64,000 nt of DNA from Dehalococcoidia bacterium. GTDB taxonomy: Bacteria > Chloroflexota > Dehalococcoidia > SpSt-223. Location: positions 186,001 to 250,000 of the forward strand of contig BPIC01000002.1 in assembly GCA_026003895.1 (NCBI GenBank). The letters run 5' to 3'. The notes beneath the pieces were generated by a model, which did not search any database, had not been told where the DNA came from, and saw nothing but the letters and a program-made list of their open reading frames with translations. Position numbers and translations under genes: made by a program. How positions within the stretch are numbered: the stretch's first letter is position 1; each line of letters starts with the position of its first letter. This document shows, in pieces, positions 1 to 7,654 of this stretch.

Positions 1-92
1 CACCCGGTCGGCGGTCTGGTCTCCTCCCGCGGACCGATTATTGGAACCAAGCCCATACTAACGCGCCGACGGAGCGCTGCCGGATTGTCGCG

Positions 93-293
93 ATGAAATC
101 CACCGAAATGAGTCTCCAAGATGCCGCGGCGCTGTTTGAGCACGCCGACAATTACCCGCTGACCATCACCGTCGACGGGACGACACGCGAGCTCGACGCC
201 GAGGCCGTCGCTGAACTGCGTCGCCGGCGCATCCCGTTTGAGGTCGATGACGCCCAGGTTGCCCGCATCCTCATCAAGCACGGCACCTGTTAG
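93..293 (+). CDS. small hypothetical protein
   Basis: This 66-residue acidic protein has no recognised family. It has an ATG start, a Leu/Ala/Glu-rich middle and a mixed C-terminus with a single late Cys. It lies convergent to the serine hydrolase that ends at 309. No strong ribosome binding site is visible just upstream, so it could be a chance frame. The amino-acid composition, with balanced charge and few Arg/Pro runs, looks more like a real gene than the shadow frames nearby. Confidence 0.4.
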   Translation: MKSTEMSLQDAAALFEHADNYPLTITVDGTTRELDAEAVAELRRRRIPFEVDDAQVARILIKHGTC

Positions 294-308
294 CGAGCCC
301 GAATCCGG

Positions 309-1610
309 CTAGATGCTGCCGGGCGCGGCGGCGAGTAACTCAGGAAAGAGGTCCCCGCTCGGCACCGCCGATGGTCCGGTTTGGGCAATTACCCCGCGCA
401 CCGCGTTCAAGGCGTCCGTGTACGAGCCGAAGGGGTCGCTCTCGTTCCGGGCGTTGAACATGAGGGCCCAGCTCGCCCCGGAGCTAATATCCCGCTCAAG
501 GATGGTGGTCGTGCCGGGCAGCGACCCATTGTGCAATGAGATCTGGTTGCCGTTCGCGAGCTTGGTCGTCAGCCAGCCGATACCATACCAAAACCCTTGA
601 GCGTCGGCCCCGAGCGAGGGCTCGGCAAGCATCGTTTGGATGCTTGCGCTGGTCAGCCAGCCGGGTGGCGGGTTGTCATAGGAGGCGGCGAGCTTCGCTA
701 GGTGCACGGCCGACGCGACCCAACCGCCCGCCGAGCTGGCATTGCCGATGTTGAACCCGCCGTAGGGGTAGGGCACCAACTGACCGGAGGAGCTGTAGAC
801 CGTGGGCCGCATCACGCCGCCGTCGTCGTAGGTGACTTCGCCGGGCAGCGCCTCGTTCTGGAACGGGTAGCCGATCTGCGGCCCGGACACCCCGATCGGC
901 GCGAAGACGTGCTGCTGAACGAACTGCTCATAGGGCATGCCGCTCACCGCCTGAATCACCTGGCCCAGCAGCAGGTAACCGTAGTCGCTATAGCTGTAGG
1001 CGGTGCCCAGCGCACTGGCGAGGGGCCGACCGGTCGTCCATTGCATGATCTCGGGGACCGTCACCGGGAGCGGGACGTTCAGCGCTTGGGCAATCGCTTG
1101 ATCGCTGAACATGGGGTCCGCAGTTGAGCCGTCGCTCGCCGGAAAGCCCGCCGTCATCTGGGCAGTCTGCAGCAGGGTGACCTGCGAAAGGCGCGGGTCG
1201 GCACTGGCCCCGGGCGGCGGCGTGAGCGAGAGATGCTGAACGATCGGATCCGAGAGAGAGAGGAGACCTTGCTGGACGAGCAGCATCAGGGCGGTGGCGG
1301 TGATCGGCTTTGAGAGGCTGGCGATCCGGAAGAGCGAGGTCGGCATCGGCGCGGCTGTTCCTGCCGGCGCCCAGCCGTAGCCGCGCGCGTAAACAAGGCG
1401 GCCTTCGACCACGAGTGCAAAGGCGCCGCCGGGAATGGTCCATTTCTGCATGACGCCTTGGATCGCCGTGTCAAATGCCGCGAGAGACGAGACCGCCTGC
1501 CCGGTCGTCGTCCAGACGTTTGTTCCTTGGGCTCCTGCCGGCCGAGGAAGGACTGCGGCTGCCGCGCCGGCGACCGCCGCGCCCACGAACCGTCGCCGGG
1601 TGATCCGCAC
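309..1610 (-). CDS. exported class C beta-lactamase-fold serine hydrolase
   Basis: Likely a periplasmic or secreted serine hydrolase of the beta-lactamase/D-Ala-D-Ala carboxypeptidase/esterase family. It opens with a twin-arginine type signal (TRRRFVGAA followed by an Ala-rich segment and an AxA-like site near PAGAQG). The active-site SxxK motif is seen as SLSK, the Y-x-N/D position as YSD in YSYSDYGY, and the third motif as HNG in LHNGSLPG. The GTG start at 1610 is chosen because GGAGG sits about 5 bases upstream and because it places the Arg pair at the N-terminus; longer frames run back into tenA. It follows the tenA gene by 26 bp, so it may be the last cistron of the thiamin operon, though its chemistry has no obvious thiamin link. 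Confidence 0.85.
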   Translation of the reverse strand: MRITRRRFVGAAVAGAAAAVLPRPAGAQGTNVWTTTGQAVSSLAAFDTAIQGVMQKWTIPGGAFALVVEGRLVYARGYGWAPAGTAAPMPTSLFRIASLSKPITATALMLLVQQGLLSLSDPIVQHLSLTPPPGASADPRLSQVTLLQTAQMTAGFPASDGSTADPMFSDQAIAQALNVPLPVTVPEIMQWTTGRPLASALGTAYSYSDYGYLLLGQVIQAVSGMPYEQFVQQHVFAPIGVSGPQIGYPFQNEALPGEVTYDDGGVMRPTVYSSSGQLVPYPYGGFNIGNASSAGGWVASAVHLAKLAASYDNPPPGWLTSASIQTMLAEPSLGADAQGFWYGIGWLTTKLANGNQISLHNGSLPGTTTILERDISSGASWALMFNARNESDPFGSYTDALNAVRGVIAQTGPSAVPSGDLFPELLAAAPGSI

Positions 1611-1636
1611 GATCCCTCCGAGACATGAGCTGGGTG

Positions 1637-2305
1637 TTAGGCCGGCCAACATTCTAAGGTCCAAACCGCCTCCCAGAACAACAATTCGTACCGGCTCGAA
1701 GTGATGAACGCCCTCCGCATCCGTTCTCGGGTGGCGGCTGGCGCACCGTCGGCAAGACGGTCGACAAGATCGCGGCACCAGGCGGCAAGCTTGGCGAACT
1801 CAGGGTCGGCGTAACTGTCGATCCATGCTGCGTAGTGCGGGTCGGCAGGCCGCCCGCGCTCGGCGAGCCGCCGGCCGATCTCTGAGAACCCCCACATGCA
1901 GGGGAGGAGCGCCGCTGCCAGTTCGGCGAATTCACCGATGGTCGCGGTGCGAAGCAGGAAGTCCGTGTACGCTCGGGTTGTCGGGGAGGGCTCGACGGCC
2001 TCGAGGTCGGCCGCCGAGATGCCAAGCTCGGCGGCGAGGCGGCGGTGCAGGTCCATCTCGCCTTTCGCAGTGGCGGCGAGGAGGTCTGCGAAGGCAACGA
2101 GCGTGGCGAAATCTGGAGCACGCCCAGCGGCAATGGCAAACAGCCGGCAATAATCGACGAGAAAGACATAGTCTTGCCTGACCCATTCGAGGAAGCGGTC
2201 CTTCGGCAACGAGCCGTCACCAATGCCGCGGACAAAGGGGTGAGCGTGTTGTGCCTCCCAGATCGGCGCCGCGCGCTCCCGGAGTTCGGCGCTGAAGGAC
2301 GTCAT
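1637..2305 (-). CDS. tenA: TenA family aminopyrimidine aminohydrolase (thiaminase II)
   Basis: TenA enzymes hydrolyse aminomethyl-HMP, a thiamin breakdown product, to HMP and are also called thiaminase II. The 222-residue helical protein has the usual family length. It carries LPCMWGFSEIG, where the Cys matches the catalytic Cys of Cys-type TenA proteins, and the typical C-terminal ELLFWEAVW segment. The ATG at 2305 is chosen because it forms an ATGA overlap with the upstream gene's stop, implying translational coupling. It is third in the riboswitch-headed operon permease, TenA-like, TenA. Assignment to cytoplasmic thiamin salvage is well supported by family and context. Confidence 0.88.
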   Translation of the reverse strand: MTSFSAELRERAAPIWEAQHAHPFVRGIGDGSLPKDRFLEWVRQDYVFLVDYCRLFAIAAGRAPDFATLVAFADLLAATAKGEMDLHRRLAAELGISAADLEAVEPSPTTRAYTDFLLRTATIGEFAELAAALLPCMWGFSEIGRRLAERGRPADPHYAAWIDSYADPEFAKLAAWCRDLVDRLADGAPAATRERMRRAFITSSRYELLFWEAVWTLECWPA

Positions 2306-2964
2306 CGCGTGATCTCCTCCAGCGTGTCCCAAAACAGCAGCTCATAGCCTTGGAGCAGCCGTGCGGCGCGGCGGATGAGGTGGATCGGCCAACCGGCATC
2401 GAGTTTTGCTTGAATCACGGCGAGCGCTGCCGGCTCGAAGCCCGGGTTGGGCGCGGCGAAGAAATCGAAAAACGCGGTTTGCGCCTCGGTCAGCCCGTAG
2501 CGCTCGCGGAAGGCGCGCGCCAGCCGGCCGCAATTCTCTCCCCATGCCGGAAAATTGACGAGGTAGGCGGCAGCAACCTCGGCGTCGGAGGCGTAGAGCG
2601 CGAGATAGGCCATGTACGCGGTATATGCGTGCGCCCCCGGGACCGGCTCGTAAAGCGCCAGATCGCGGCTGCTCATTCCGAGCGCTTCGGCGAACGGCAT
2701 CAGGTTGGCAAGCGCTGTCCGCTCGCCCGCTAGCACGTCCAGGAAGAAGTCGCGCGCCCCACCGCCCCCGAACCGACTGACGAGGTGAGCGACGCTGCGC
2801 AGATCGGCCGAGATGATGTGGTATTGCTCCCCGGCAAGCGGGCGCAGCCGCTCGAGCGGAGGCCCCCCACGCTGCAGGCGCTCGACGAACGGATGCTTGG
2901 TCAGCCGGCGCTCGATCGGTGCAAGGTCGGACCGGATCGACTGGATAAGGTCAGCAGCATTCAT
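2302..2964 (-). CDS. TenA/THI-4-like protein lacking the catalytic Cys
   Basis: A second TenA-family protein of 220 residues. It shares the HPFVE N-terminal motif and the GYELLFWDTL C-terminal helix with its neighbour. At the position of the TenA catalytic Cys (LPC in the downstream paralog) it has FPAWGEN, so it belongs to the subgroup without that Cys. These members probably act on a related pyrimidine or use Glu chemistry (inference). The start is fixed by a 4-base ATGA overlap with the permease stop at 2961. Both TenA genes and the permease would answer to the TPP riboswitch upstream. Confidence 0.8.
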   Translation of the reverse strand: MNAADLIQSIRSDLAPIERRLTKHPFVERLQRGGPPLERLRPLAGEQYHIISADLRSVAHLVSRFGGGGARDFFLDVLAGERTALANLMPFAEALGMSSRDLALYEPVPGAHAYTAYMAYLALYASDAEVAAAYLVNFPAWGENCGRLARAFRERYGLTEAQTAFFDFFAAPNPGFEPAALAVIQAKLDAGWPIHLIRRAARLLQGYELLFWDTLEEITR

Positions 2965-4322
2965 GTCGTACGCTCCTTGACCGGCGTCAGCCGGCCGACA
3001 ATCGCATAGAGTCCGAAGGCGATGAGAAAGCTCGGCAAGGATGCGCCGAGCCATGGCGCGAGGCCGGTCACCCCTGCTGCTGGCAGCCCGGCAATCAACA
3101 AGTAGCCGCATGCGCCGGCCAGCCAAACGCCGATTGCTGCCCAGTTGATCCCGCCGCGGTACCAATACGGCCCGCGCTTGAGGAAGAGAGCGGTGGCGTG
3201 ATACTGGCCGCCGCGCACCACGAAATAATCCGCCGTCAGCAGCCCGAGCAGCGGGATGAACGCTGCGCCAATCAAGAGGAGGAAGCTCTCGTATTGGACC
3301 AGCGGGACGAAGAGCGCAATCAGCAACACGAGCACGCCGCCGGCGAGCAGAATCGTTCGTTGGCTGGCGCGCGGCATGAGGTTCTGGACCGACACTGCGG
3401 TCGAATACAGGTTGGCGAATGCCTCGTCGGTCTCGCCGATCAGCAAGAGGAGCAGGGCGAGCCAGCCGGCCGTGAGGCCAGCGATTCCCGCAAGGAGCGG
3501 GGTAATTGGCGCCGATGGGTCGCCGACGACCCCTGCCGAGACGACGAGTAGCGCACCGAGGAGGTAGAACCACACGTGCGGGACGAAGTAGCCAAGCCCA
3601 GTGCCCCAGAATGCTGCTGAACGACTCCGGGCAAACCGGCTGTAATCTGCGACAAGTGGAAACCAGGAGATTGGGAGCGCCACCACGAGGTCAACCGCGA
3701 GCCAGAAGCTCATCGCTCCAGTGCCGGGTCGGCGGAGCGCTGCTCCCACGTCGAAGCTGGTGAGCAGCGCGAAAGTGATCCAGACGATGCTCCCGAGAAC
3801 GGCCCAGATAGCGAAGCGCGCCAAATACTTCTTGATCACCGCGATCGGCCCCGAGAGCGCCATTGCCAGCGTGATCGCCGTAAACACGACGACCCAGAGC
3901 GGGTAGGCCGACGGCAGCCCGAGGAACCGTGTCGCGAGGGCATCGGCGGCCTGCGCCATCACGATCACTTCGAGGCTTGCCCAGCCGAGCAGTTGGAGGA
4001 TGTTGAGGGCGGTCGGCAGGTACGAGCCACGGATACCGAGCGCGGCGCGCAGCAGCACCATCGTCGGCACGCCGGTGTCGGCCCCGATGGCAGCAGCAAG
4101 GCCGAGCAGTGTATTGCCGATCAGCGCCCCGACGACGATCGCTACGATTGCCTCGGCCAGCCCAAGTCCCGGCACGAGAAACATGCCGACCACCATGACG
4201 AGGAAGCTGACGCCGAGGTCGGCCCAAAGAACGAAGGTTTCCCACAATCCGAGGGCGCGGCGTGACGGCGGAACCGGCGCGACGCCCGTTTCGGGCGCGG
4301 CATCGGCCGCAAACACAGTCAT
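2961..4322 (-). CDS. cytX: NCS1-family permease, likely HMP/thiamin-precursor transporter (CytX type)
   Basis: A 453-residue integral membrane protein with about 12 hydrophobic segments, similar in layout to the cytosine/purine NCS1 permeases. A conserved WADLGVSF motif follows the first amphipathic stretch. CytX-type members found with TPP riboswitches are taken to import hydroxymethylpyrimidine or a related thiamin precursor. The location directly behind a TPP riboswitch and ahead of two tenA genes supports that substrate. The ATG at 4322 has GGAAAGGA about 9 bases upstream. The exact substrate cannot be read from sequence. Confidence 0.85.
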   Translation of the reverse strand: MTVFAADAAPETGVAPVPPSRRALGLWETFVLWADLGVSFLVMVVGMFLVPGLGLAEAIVAIVVGALIGNTLLGLAAAIGADTGVPTMVLLRAALGIRGSYLPTALNILQLLGWASLEVIVMAQAADALATRFLGLPSAYPLWVVVFTAITLAMALSGPIAVIKKYLARFAIWAVLGSIVWITFALLTSFDVGAALRRPGTGAMSFWLAVDLVVALPISWFPLVADYSRFARSRSAAFWGTGLGYFVPHVWFYLLGALLVVSAGVVGDPSAPITPLLAGIAGLTAGWLALLLLLIGETDEAFANLYSTAVSVQNLMPRASQRTILLAGGVLVLLIALFVPLVQYESFLLLIGAAFIPLLGLLTADYFVVRGGQYHATALFLKRGPYWYRGGINWAAIGVWLAGACGYLLIAGLPAAGVTGLAPWLGASLPSFLIAFGLYAIVGRLTPVKERTT

Positions 4323-4391
4323 CCGAGGCCGTCCTTTCCGGTCGGCCCCGAGGGGGAATCGCCGTGCGCCAAGCGCGCCGCCGTCGTGATA

Positions 4392-4530
4392 CCCGCTTCC
4401 CTACGCTCGTCCTAACGAGTACCGCTTGTTCGCGGACCCGGCTGGTCGGGAGATGCCCGCTCTACCGGGGTCAGGTTCAAAGGGTTGGTGGTCTTGAAAC
4501 CGCCTCTCAGCTCGTCGTTTCCCCACCGGG
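4392..4530 (-). promoter_or_regulatory. TPP riboswitch, hybrid host/phage form at the left prophage junction
   Basis: Read on the minus strand, the THI-element core appears in order: GCTGAGAGG, a GG-rich hairpin, AACCCTTTGAACCTGA, and later GAGCGTAGGGAAGCGGG, which is the 3' conserved block plus the P1 3' strand. P1 can close between CCCG (about 4527-4530) and CGGG (4392-4395). Everything 3' of 4486 is host DNA; 4513-4530, which gives the P1/P2 5' strands, is phage DNA. P2 (GGGG with CCC) is kept, but the small P3 seen in the host version (AGC...GCT) is not. The P5 arm carries an insertion of about 50 nt. The aptamer ends 70 bp before the permease start, so control of translation or termination there is expected. 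Confidence 0.88.
4486..4512. repeat. attL core (27-bp direct repeat)
   Basis: An identical 27-bp sequence, beginning TGGTGGTCTT and ending CTCTCAGCT, occurs here and at 58470-58496. The integrase gene ends 24 bp away on the phage side. On the minus strand the repeat covers the CTGAGA block and the adjacent hairpin of the TPP riboswitch. Sequence outside the repeat diverges on the host side (AGGGT versus GGTGA) but stays similar on the other side, where phage mimics host. The exact crossover position inside the 27 bp cannot be told. Confidence 0.93.
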
Positions 4531-4535
4531 CCACG

Positions 4536-5834
4536 TTATCCCTGTTTGCGTTGTTTCCAGGTTCCAATCGCCGTGACAATGCCCGTCGACCGGATCGCAG
4601 TCGTGCTGGCAATAGCCGCGTAGTCGGCGATGGCGGCGTCGATCGCGGCAGCGGCCTGCGTCTGCATTCCCTGCAGCAGGTGCCCGTAGATGTCCAGCGT
4701 GGTCACGATCGAGGTGTGCCCGAGCAGCTCTTGGACGATCTTCGGGGCAACGCCGCGCATCAGCAGGTGCGACGCGCAGTTATGGCGCAGGTCATGCGGC
4801 CGAAACCCGGGCGGCAGCGTCACACGCCCGCCGCTCAGCTCCTCCATCGTCCGTCGCACTCGCGCCAGCGGGCGGCCGACCAGAATGTCCTTGCGGATGA
4901 TCTGGCCGCGTTCGCCCGGGAACACGAGGTCGAGGTCCTGCCAACGGTCGCCCTGCCGCTGCCGGAGGACCTGTTGCCGCCGGCGATGCTCGCGCAACGC
5001 CTCGACGGCGATAGTGGGCAGCGCGACGAGACGACGCGAGGCTGCCGTTTTCGGCTCGGTCAGCGTGAGCGCTCCCCCAACCTGGGTTGCGGTGGCCACC
5101 ACCGACAGCAGTGCCCGCTCGAGGTCGACATACCGCCAGCGCAGGGCGACGATCTCGCCGGCGCGCAGCCCGGTGGTGAGCGCGAGGATCAGCGCCGCGC
5201 CGTTCGGCTCGCGCCGCGCTGCCTCGAGGAACAGGCGATATTCCTCGCCCGTCAGCAGCGGATATTCGCGCCGCGGCGGCGGTGTCGCCCGCGCGGCGCG
5301 GTCGGCGACCGGGTTGTGTTCGAGCTGGACGCCGACGGCCTCCTCGAGGGCGCGATGCAGGCAGAGCCGGGCGTTGCGGATAGTGCGCGGACCATAGCCC
5401 TCCTCGCGCAGCGTCGTCCAGAGCTGTCGCACCCGCTCCGGCGTCAGCCGATCGAGCGGGATGGCCGCGAGGTGCGGCAAAAAACAGTACTCGACGAACC
5501 GGCGGTAGCGGTCGCGGGTCGACGGTCGGAGCTGCTCGTCATCGAGCCGGTCGACCCAGGCGCGCAGCCATTCGCCCACGGTGATGGCCGGAGCGCGTCG
5601 CGGGGGCGCAGTCGTCACGGCAGCGCGGAGTTTCGCGATCGCCTGCTCACGCGCGCGCCGCGACGGCGCGCGGGGGCTGTCTGGCGGCTCCGGCGGCAGG
5701 TCAGCGGTCCGGGCGATCCGGCGGCCATCCGGCAGGGTCAGGGAGACGATCCACCGCCGCCGGCCGGCGTGCCAGTAGATCGATCCCATGCCGTTGCCGC
5801 GCGTTTTTGGTCGGCCGCGTTTCTCGTCGCTCAT
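4536..5834 (-). CDS. int: tyrosine recombinase phage integrase
   Basis: Catalyses site-specific integration at the TPP riboswitch site next to it. The 432-residue protein has an N-terminal basic arm-type DNA-binding part with WHAGRRRW, a SAM-like core-binding domain near residues 90-170, and the catalytic domain. Catalytic residues are visible in TGLRAGE (Arg I), HDLRHNCAS (His-x-x-Arg), LLGHTS (His) and DIYGH (nucleophile Tyr). The ATG at 5834 gives a normal family length; the frame stays open upstream to 6644, but that part is Arg/Pro-rich and overlaps the divergent operon. The gene ends 24 bp before attL and points into the thiamin operon. Confidence 0.93.
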   Translation of the reverse strand: MSDEKRGRPKTRGNGMGSIYWHAGRRRWIVSLTLPDGRRIARTADLPPEPPDSPRAPSRRAREQAIAKLRAAVTTAPPRRAPAITVGEWLRAWVDRLDDEQLRPSTRDRYRRFVEYCFLPHLAAIPLDRLTPERVRQLWTTLREEGYGPRTIRNARLCLHRALEEAVGVQLEHNPVADRAARATPPPRREYPLLTGEEYRLFLEAARREPNGAALILALTTGLRAGEIVALRWRYVDLERALLSVVATATQVGGALTLTEPKTAASRRLVALPTIAVEALREHRRRQQVLRQRQGDRWQDLDLVFPGERGQIIRKDILVGRPLARVRRTMEELSGGRVTLPPGFRPHDLRHNCASHLLMRGVAPKIVQELLGHTSIVTTLDIYGHLLQGMQTQAAAAIDAAIADYAAIASTTAIRSTGIVTAIGTWKQRKQG

Positions 5835-5887
5835 CGACGACCGGACTCTAGATCGCGCGACCCCCGATCGCAACGGGAGCGTGACCA

Positions 5888-6502
5888 ATGCCAGCTGCCA
5901 ACGCGGTAGCGTCGCAGCGCGCCGGTTCGAGTTCTCGCGGTCGTCTGGCCTGCTCACGGTGCGGCGGCAACCTGTACCTCGACGAGGACCGCTGCCTCGT
6001 CTGCCTCGCGTGCGGTCGCCCGCTCGGCTCGCGCCGCGGCGCGCCGTGGACGCCAGCGGAGGATGCGATCCTCCTCGCGGCCACCCGGCGGCGCTGGCCG
6101 CTGGCGCAGATCGCGGCCACGCTCGGCCGCACGCCTGACGCTGTGTCAGGACGCCGCCGGGCGCTCGGCATCCAGCGCCCCCGCCCGCGGTGGCGGGCTG
6201 AGGAGGCGGCGCGGCTGCGCGAGCTGCTCGCGAGCGGGCTGACCCAGGCCGCGGCGGCCCGCGTGCTCGGCCGCACGCCACAGAGCGTGCGCGATTACGT
6301 GCGAGCGCACAGAAACGCTCAAAAAACGCCGAGCTGGCGACGGTGGACCGGGCCGGAGTACCGCGTGGCGCTGATGGCGCTCGAGGGCCGCCGCTCATAC
6401 GCCGAGGTGGCCCGCCAGCTCGGTCGCACGCCAGATGCAGTGAGAGTGGCGCTCTATCGCCTGCGCGTCGGCCGTTTGCGCCACGAACCACGGGAGGACT
6501 GA
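5888..6502 (+). CDS. zinc-ribbon protein with three HTH (SANT/Myb-like) repeats
   Basis: Probable DNA-binding regulator at the head of the CRISPR-Cas operon. Residues about 22-43 hold two CxxC pairs (CSRC, CLAC) of a zinc ribbon. Three repeats of about 42 residues follow, starting WTPAED, WRAEEA and WTGPEY; each ends in a recognition-helix segment LGRTP(D/Q)(A/S)V. The ATG has GGGAGCG upstream. The stop overlaps the csf1 start (TGATG), so it is coupled to the effector genes. It is divergent from int across only 53 bp, so it may control both promoters (inference). It could instead be a structural accessory of the effector. Confidence 0.8.
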   Translation: MPAANAVASQRAGSSSRGRLACSRCGGNLYLDEDRCLVCLACGRPLGSRRGAPWTPAEDAILLAATRRRWPLAQIAATLGRTPDAVSGRRRALGIQRPRPRWRAEEAARLRELLASGLTQAAAARVLGRTPQSVRDYVRAHRNAQKTPSWRRWTGPEYRVALMALEGRRSYAEVARQLGRTPDAVRVALYRLRVGRLRHEPRED

Positions 6503-7320
6503 TGACGACTGGACTGACCGCGCCGCAGCTCGTCTGGTACGCTGCCGGCACGCCGGCACCGCGCTGGCCGCTCGAGCCGGCGGCAGGCCTCTGTGCGACC
6601 TGTGGCGCGGAGGTCACCGCCGGCGTCTCGCACGAGCTGATCAACAGCGAGACGTTCTCGCAGCAGGGCGATTTTTTCCAGTACGGCAGCCATGTCTGCG
6701 CGGCCTGCGCGTGGTTTTACTCCGACGCCAAACAACGCCACCGCTCGCTGATCGCCGCTGGCAGCTGGCTGGCCTGGCCGCTGATCTCGCATGAGGCCGC
6801 CGCGGCTGACCCTGAGCGCCCCTCCTGGCTCGCGGCGCTCCAGCATCTGGCAGGGCTCCCGCCGACCACGCCGACGACCGGCGTGCTGACGACCGACCCG
6901 AAACCCCGGCTCTGGCCGCGCATGCGGCTCGGCACGGCCGCGACGCCGGCGATCTATGTCCACGCGCTCGACTATGACGTCAGTCGGGTGGTGCGCGTCG
7001 ATCTCGTCCAGCTGCTCGCCGTGATCACGCCGATCACCGAGGCGCTCAACCGCGGGTTTTCAAAACGCACGGTCTGGCGCGGCCTGCTCACCGACTATCG
7101 GCGCTGCCTCGCCATTGGGCGCGCGGCGCTCGACCTCGAGCGCACGCTCGCGCCGTGGCGACCGCGCCCAGAATTTGTGCCGGCGCTGCTGATCGCCGGC
7201 CGCACGGAGGAAACGCATGAGCGATCTCACCCCGGACCTGCTGATCGCCAGTCTCAGTCCGCCCGAGCAGCGCGCCGTCGCGCTCCTGAAACTGGCGCTC
7301 GACAGCTACAACTCGACTGA
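6502..7320 (+). CDS. csf1: type IV CRISPR-associated protein Csf1 (large-subunit-like)
   Basis: Csf1 is the signature subunit of type IV effectors and fills the Cas8-like position. This 272-residue protein shows the family zinc finger: CATCGAE near residue 32 and CAACAWF near residue 72, four Cys in two CxxC pairs. Order and coupling with csf2 and csf3 support the call. The start is an ATG in a TGATG overlap with GGGAGGA upstream. Its reading frame runs 104 bp past the start of the next gene. The last 35 residues are Arg/Gln-rich and look unlike folded protein, so the C-terminus may be an extended tail from loss of an earlier stop. Confidence 0.85.
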   Translation: MTTGLTAPQLVWYAAGTPAPRWPLEPAAGLCATCGAEVTAGVSHELINSETFSQQGDFFQYGSHVCAACAWFYSDAKQRHRSLIAAGSWLAWPLISHEAAAADPERPSWLAALQHLAGLPPTTPTTGVLTTDPKPRLWPRMRLGTAATPAIYVHALDYDVSRVVRVDLVQLLAVITPITEALNRGFSKRTVWRGLLTDYRRCLAIGRAALDLERTLAPWRPRPEFVPALLIAGRTEETHERSHPGPADRQSQSARAARRRAPETGARQLQLD

Positions 7321-7654
7321 CGGCAGCGGCCTGTTTCGCGGCGTCGCGCGCTACGACGTTCTCGAGGGGCGCGCTCGGCTCGCCGCCCACCAGGCGCGCA
7401 CCGTCCGCGAGTGGTGGAGCATCCTGCTGCGGCGGCTGCTCTGGCCGCCGCCGGCGCGGCGGTTCGATGAGCCGCTGCTCACCCTGCTCAGTGACGGTGA
7501 CGATGCGGCGACGCTGCGGGCCCTCGCCAGCCAGAGCGCGAGCCTCGTCATGGTCGCCCGCTACTGGCACGACAGCGAGAAACAGCGCTCCCGCGGCGCC
7601 TCACCAACGTCTCCCACGCGCAGACTGTTCGACGACGAGGAGGAAACCGAATGA
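7217..7654 (+). CDS. cas11: small alpha-helical protein, probable Cas11 small subunit
   Basis: The 145-residue, mostly helical protein sits between csf1 and csf2, where type IV-B loci carry a small subunit. Cas11 proteins lie along the belly of the effector filament. It has no catalytic motif and ends in an acidic tail (DDEEETE). Its ATG is preceded by GGAGGAAACGC, a good ribosome binding site. Its end overlaps the csf2 start by 4 bases. The assignment rests on size, helicity and locus position, since Cas11 sequences diverge quickly. Confidence 0.7.
   Translation: MSDLTPDLLIASLSPPEQRAVALLKLALDSYNSTDGSGLFRGVARYDVLEGRARLAAHQARTVREWWSILLRRLLWPPPARRFDEPLLTLLSDGDDAATLRALASQSASLVMVARYWHDSEKQRSRGASPTSPTRRLFDDEEETE

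Noticed and set aside
4436..4475. tRNA-like sequence (GGTAGAGC on the minus strand) at the integration site
   Set aside because: No acceptor or T-arm partner can be found; the surrounding blocks match the TPP riboswitch instead.
5835..6644. N-terminal extension of the integrase by 270 codons
   Set aside because: Low-complexity Arg/Ala/Pro sequence overlapping the zinc-ribbon/HTH gene; normal integrase length is reached from 5834.
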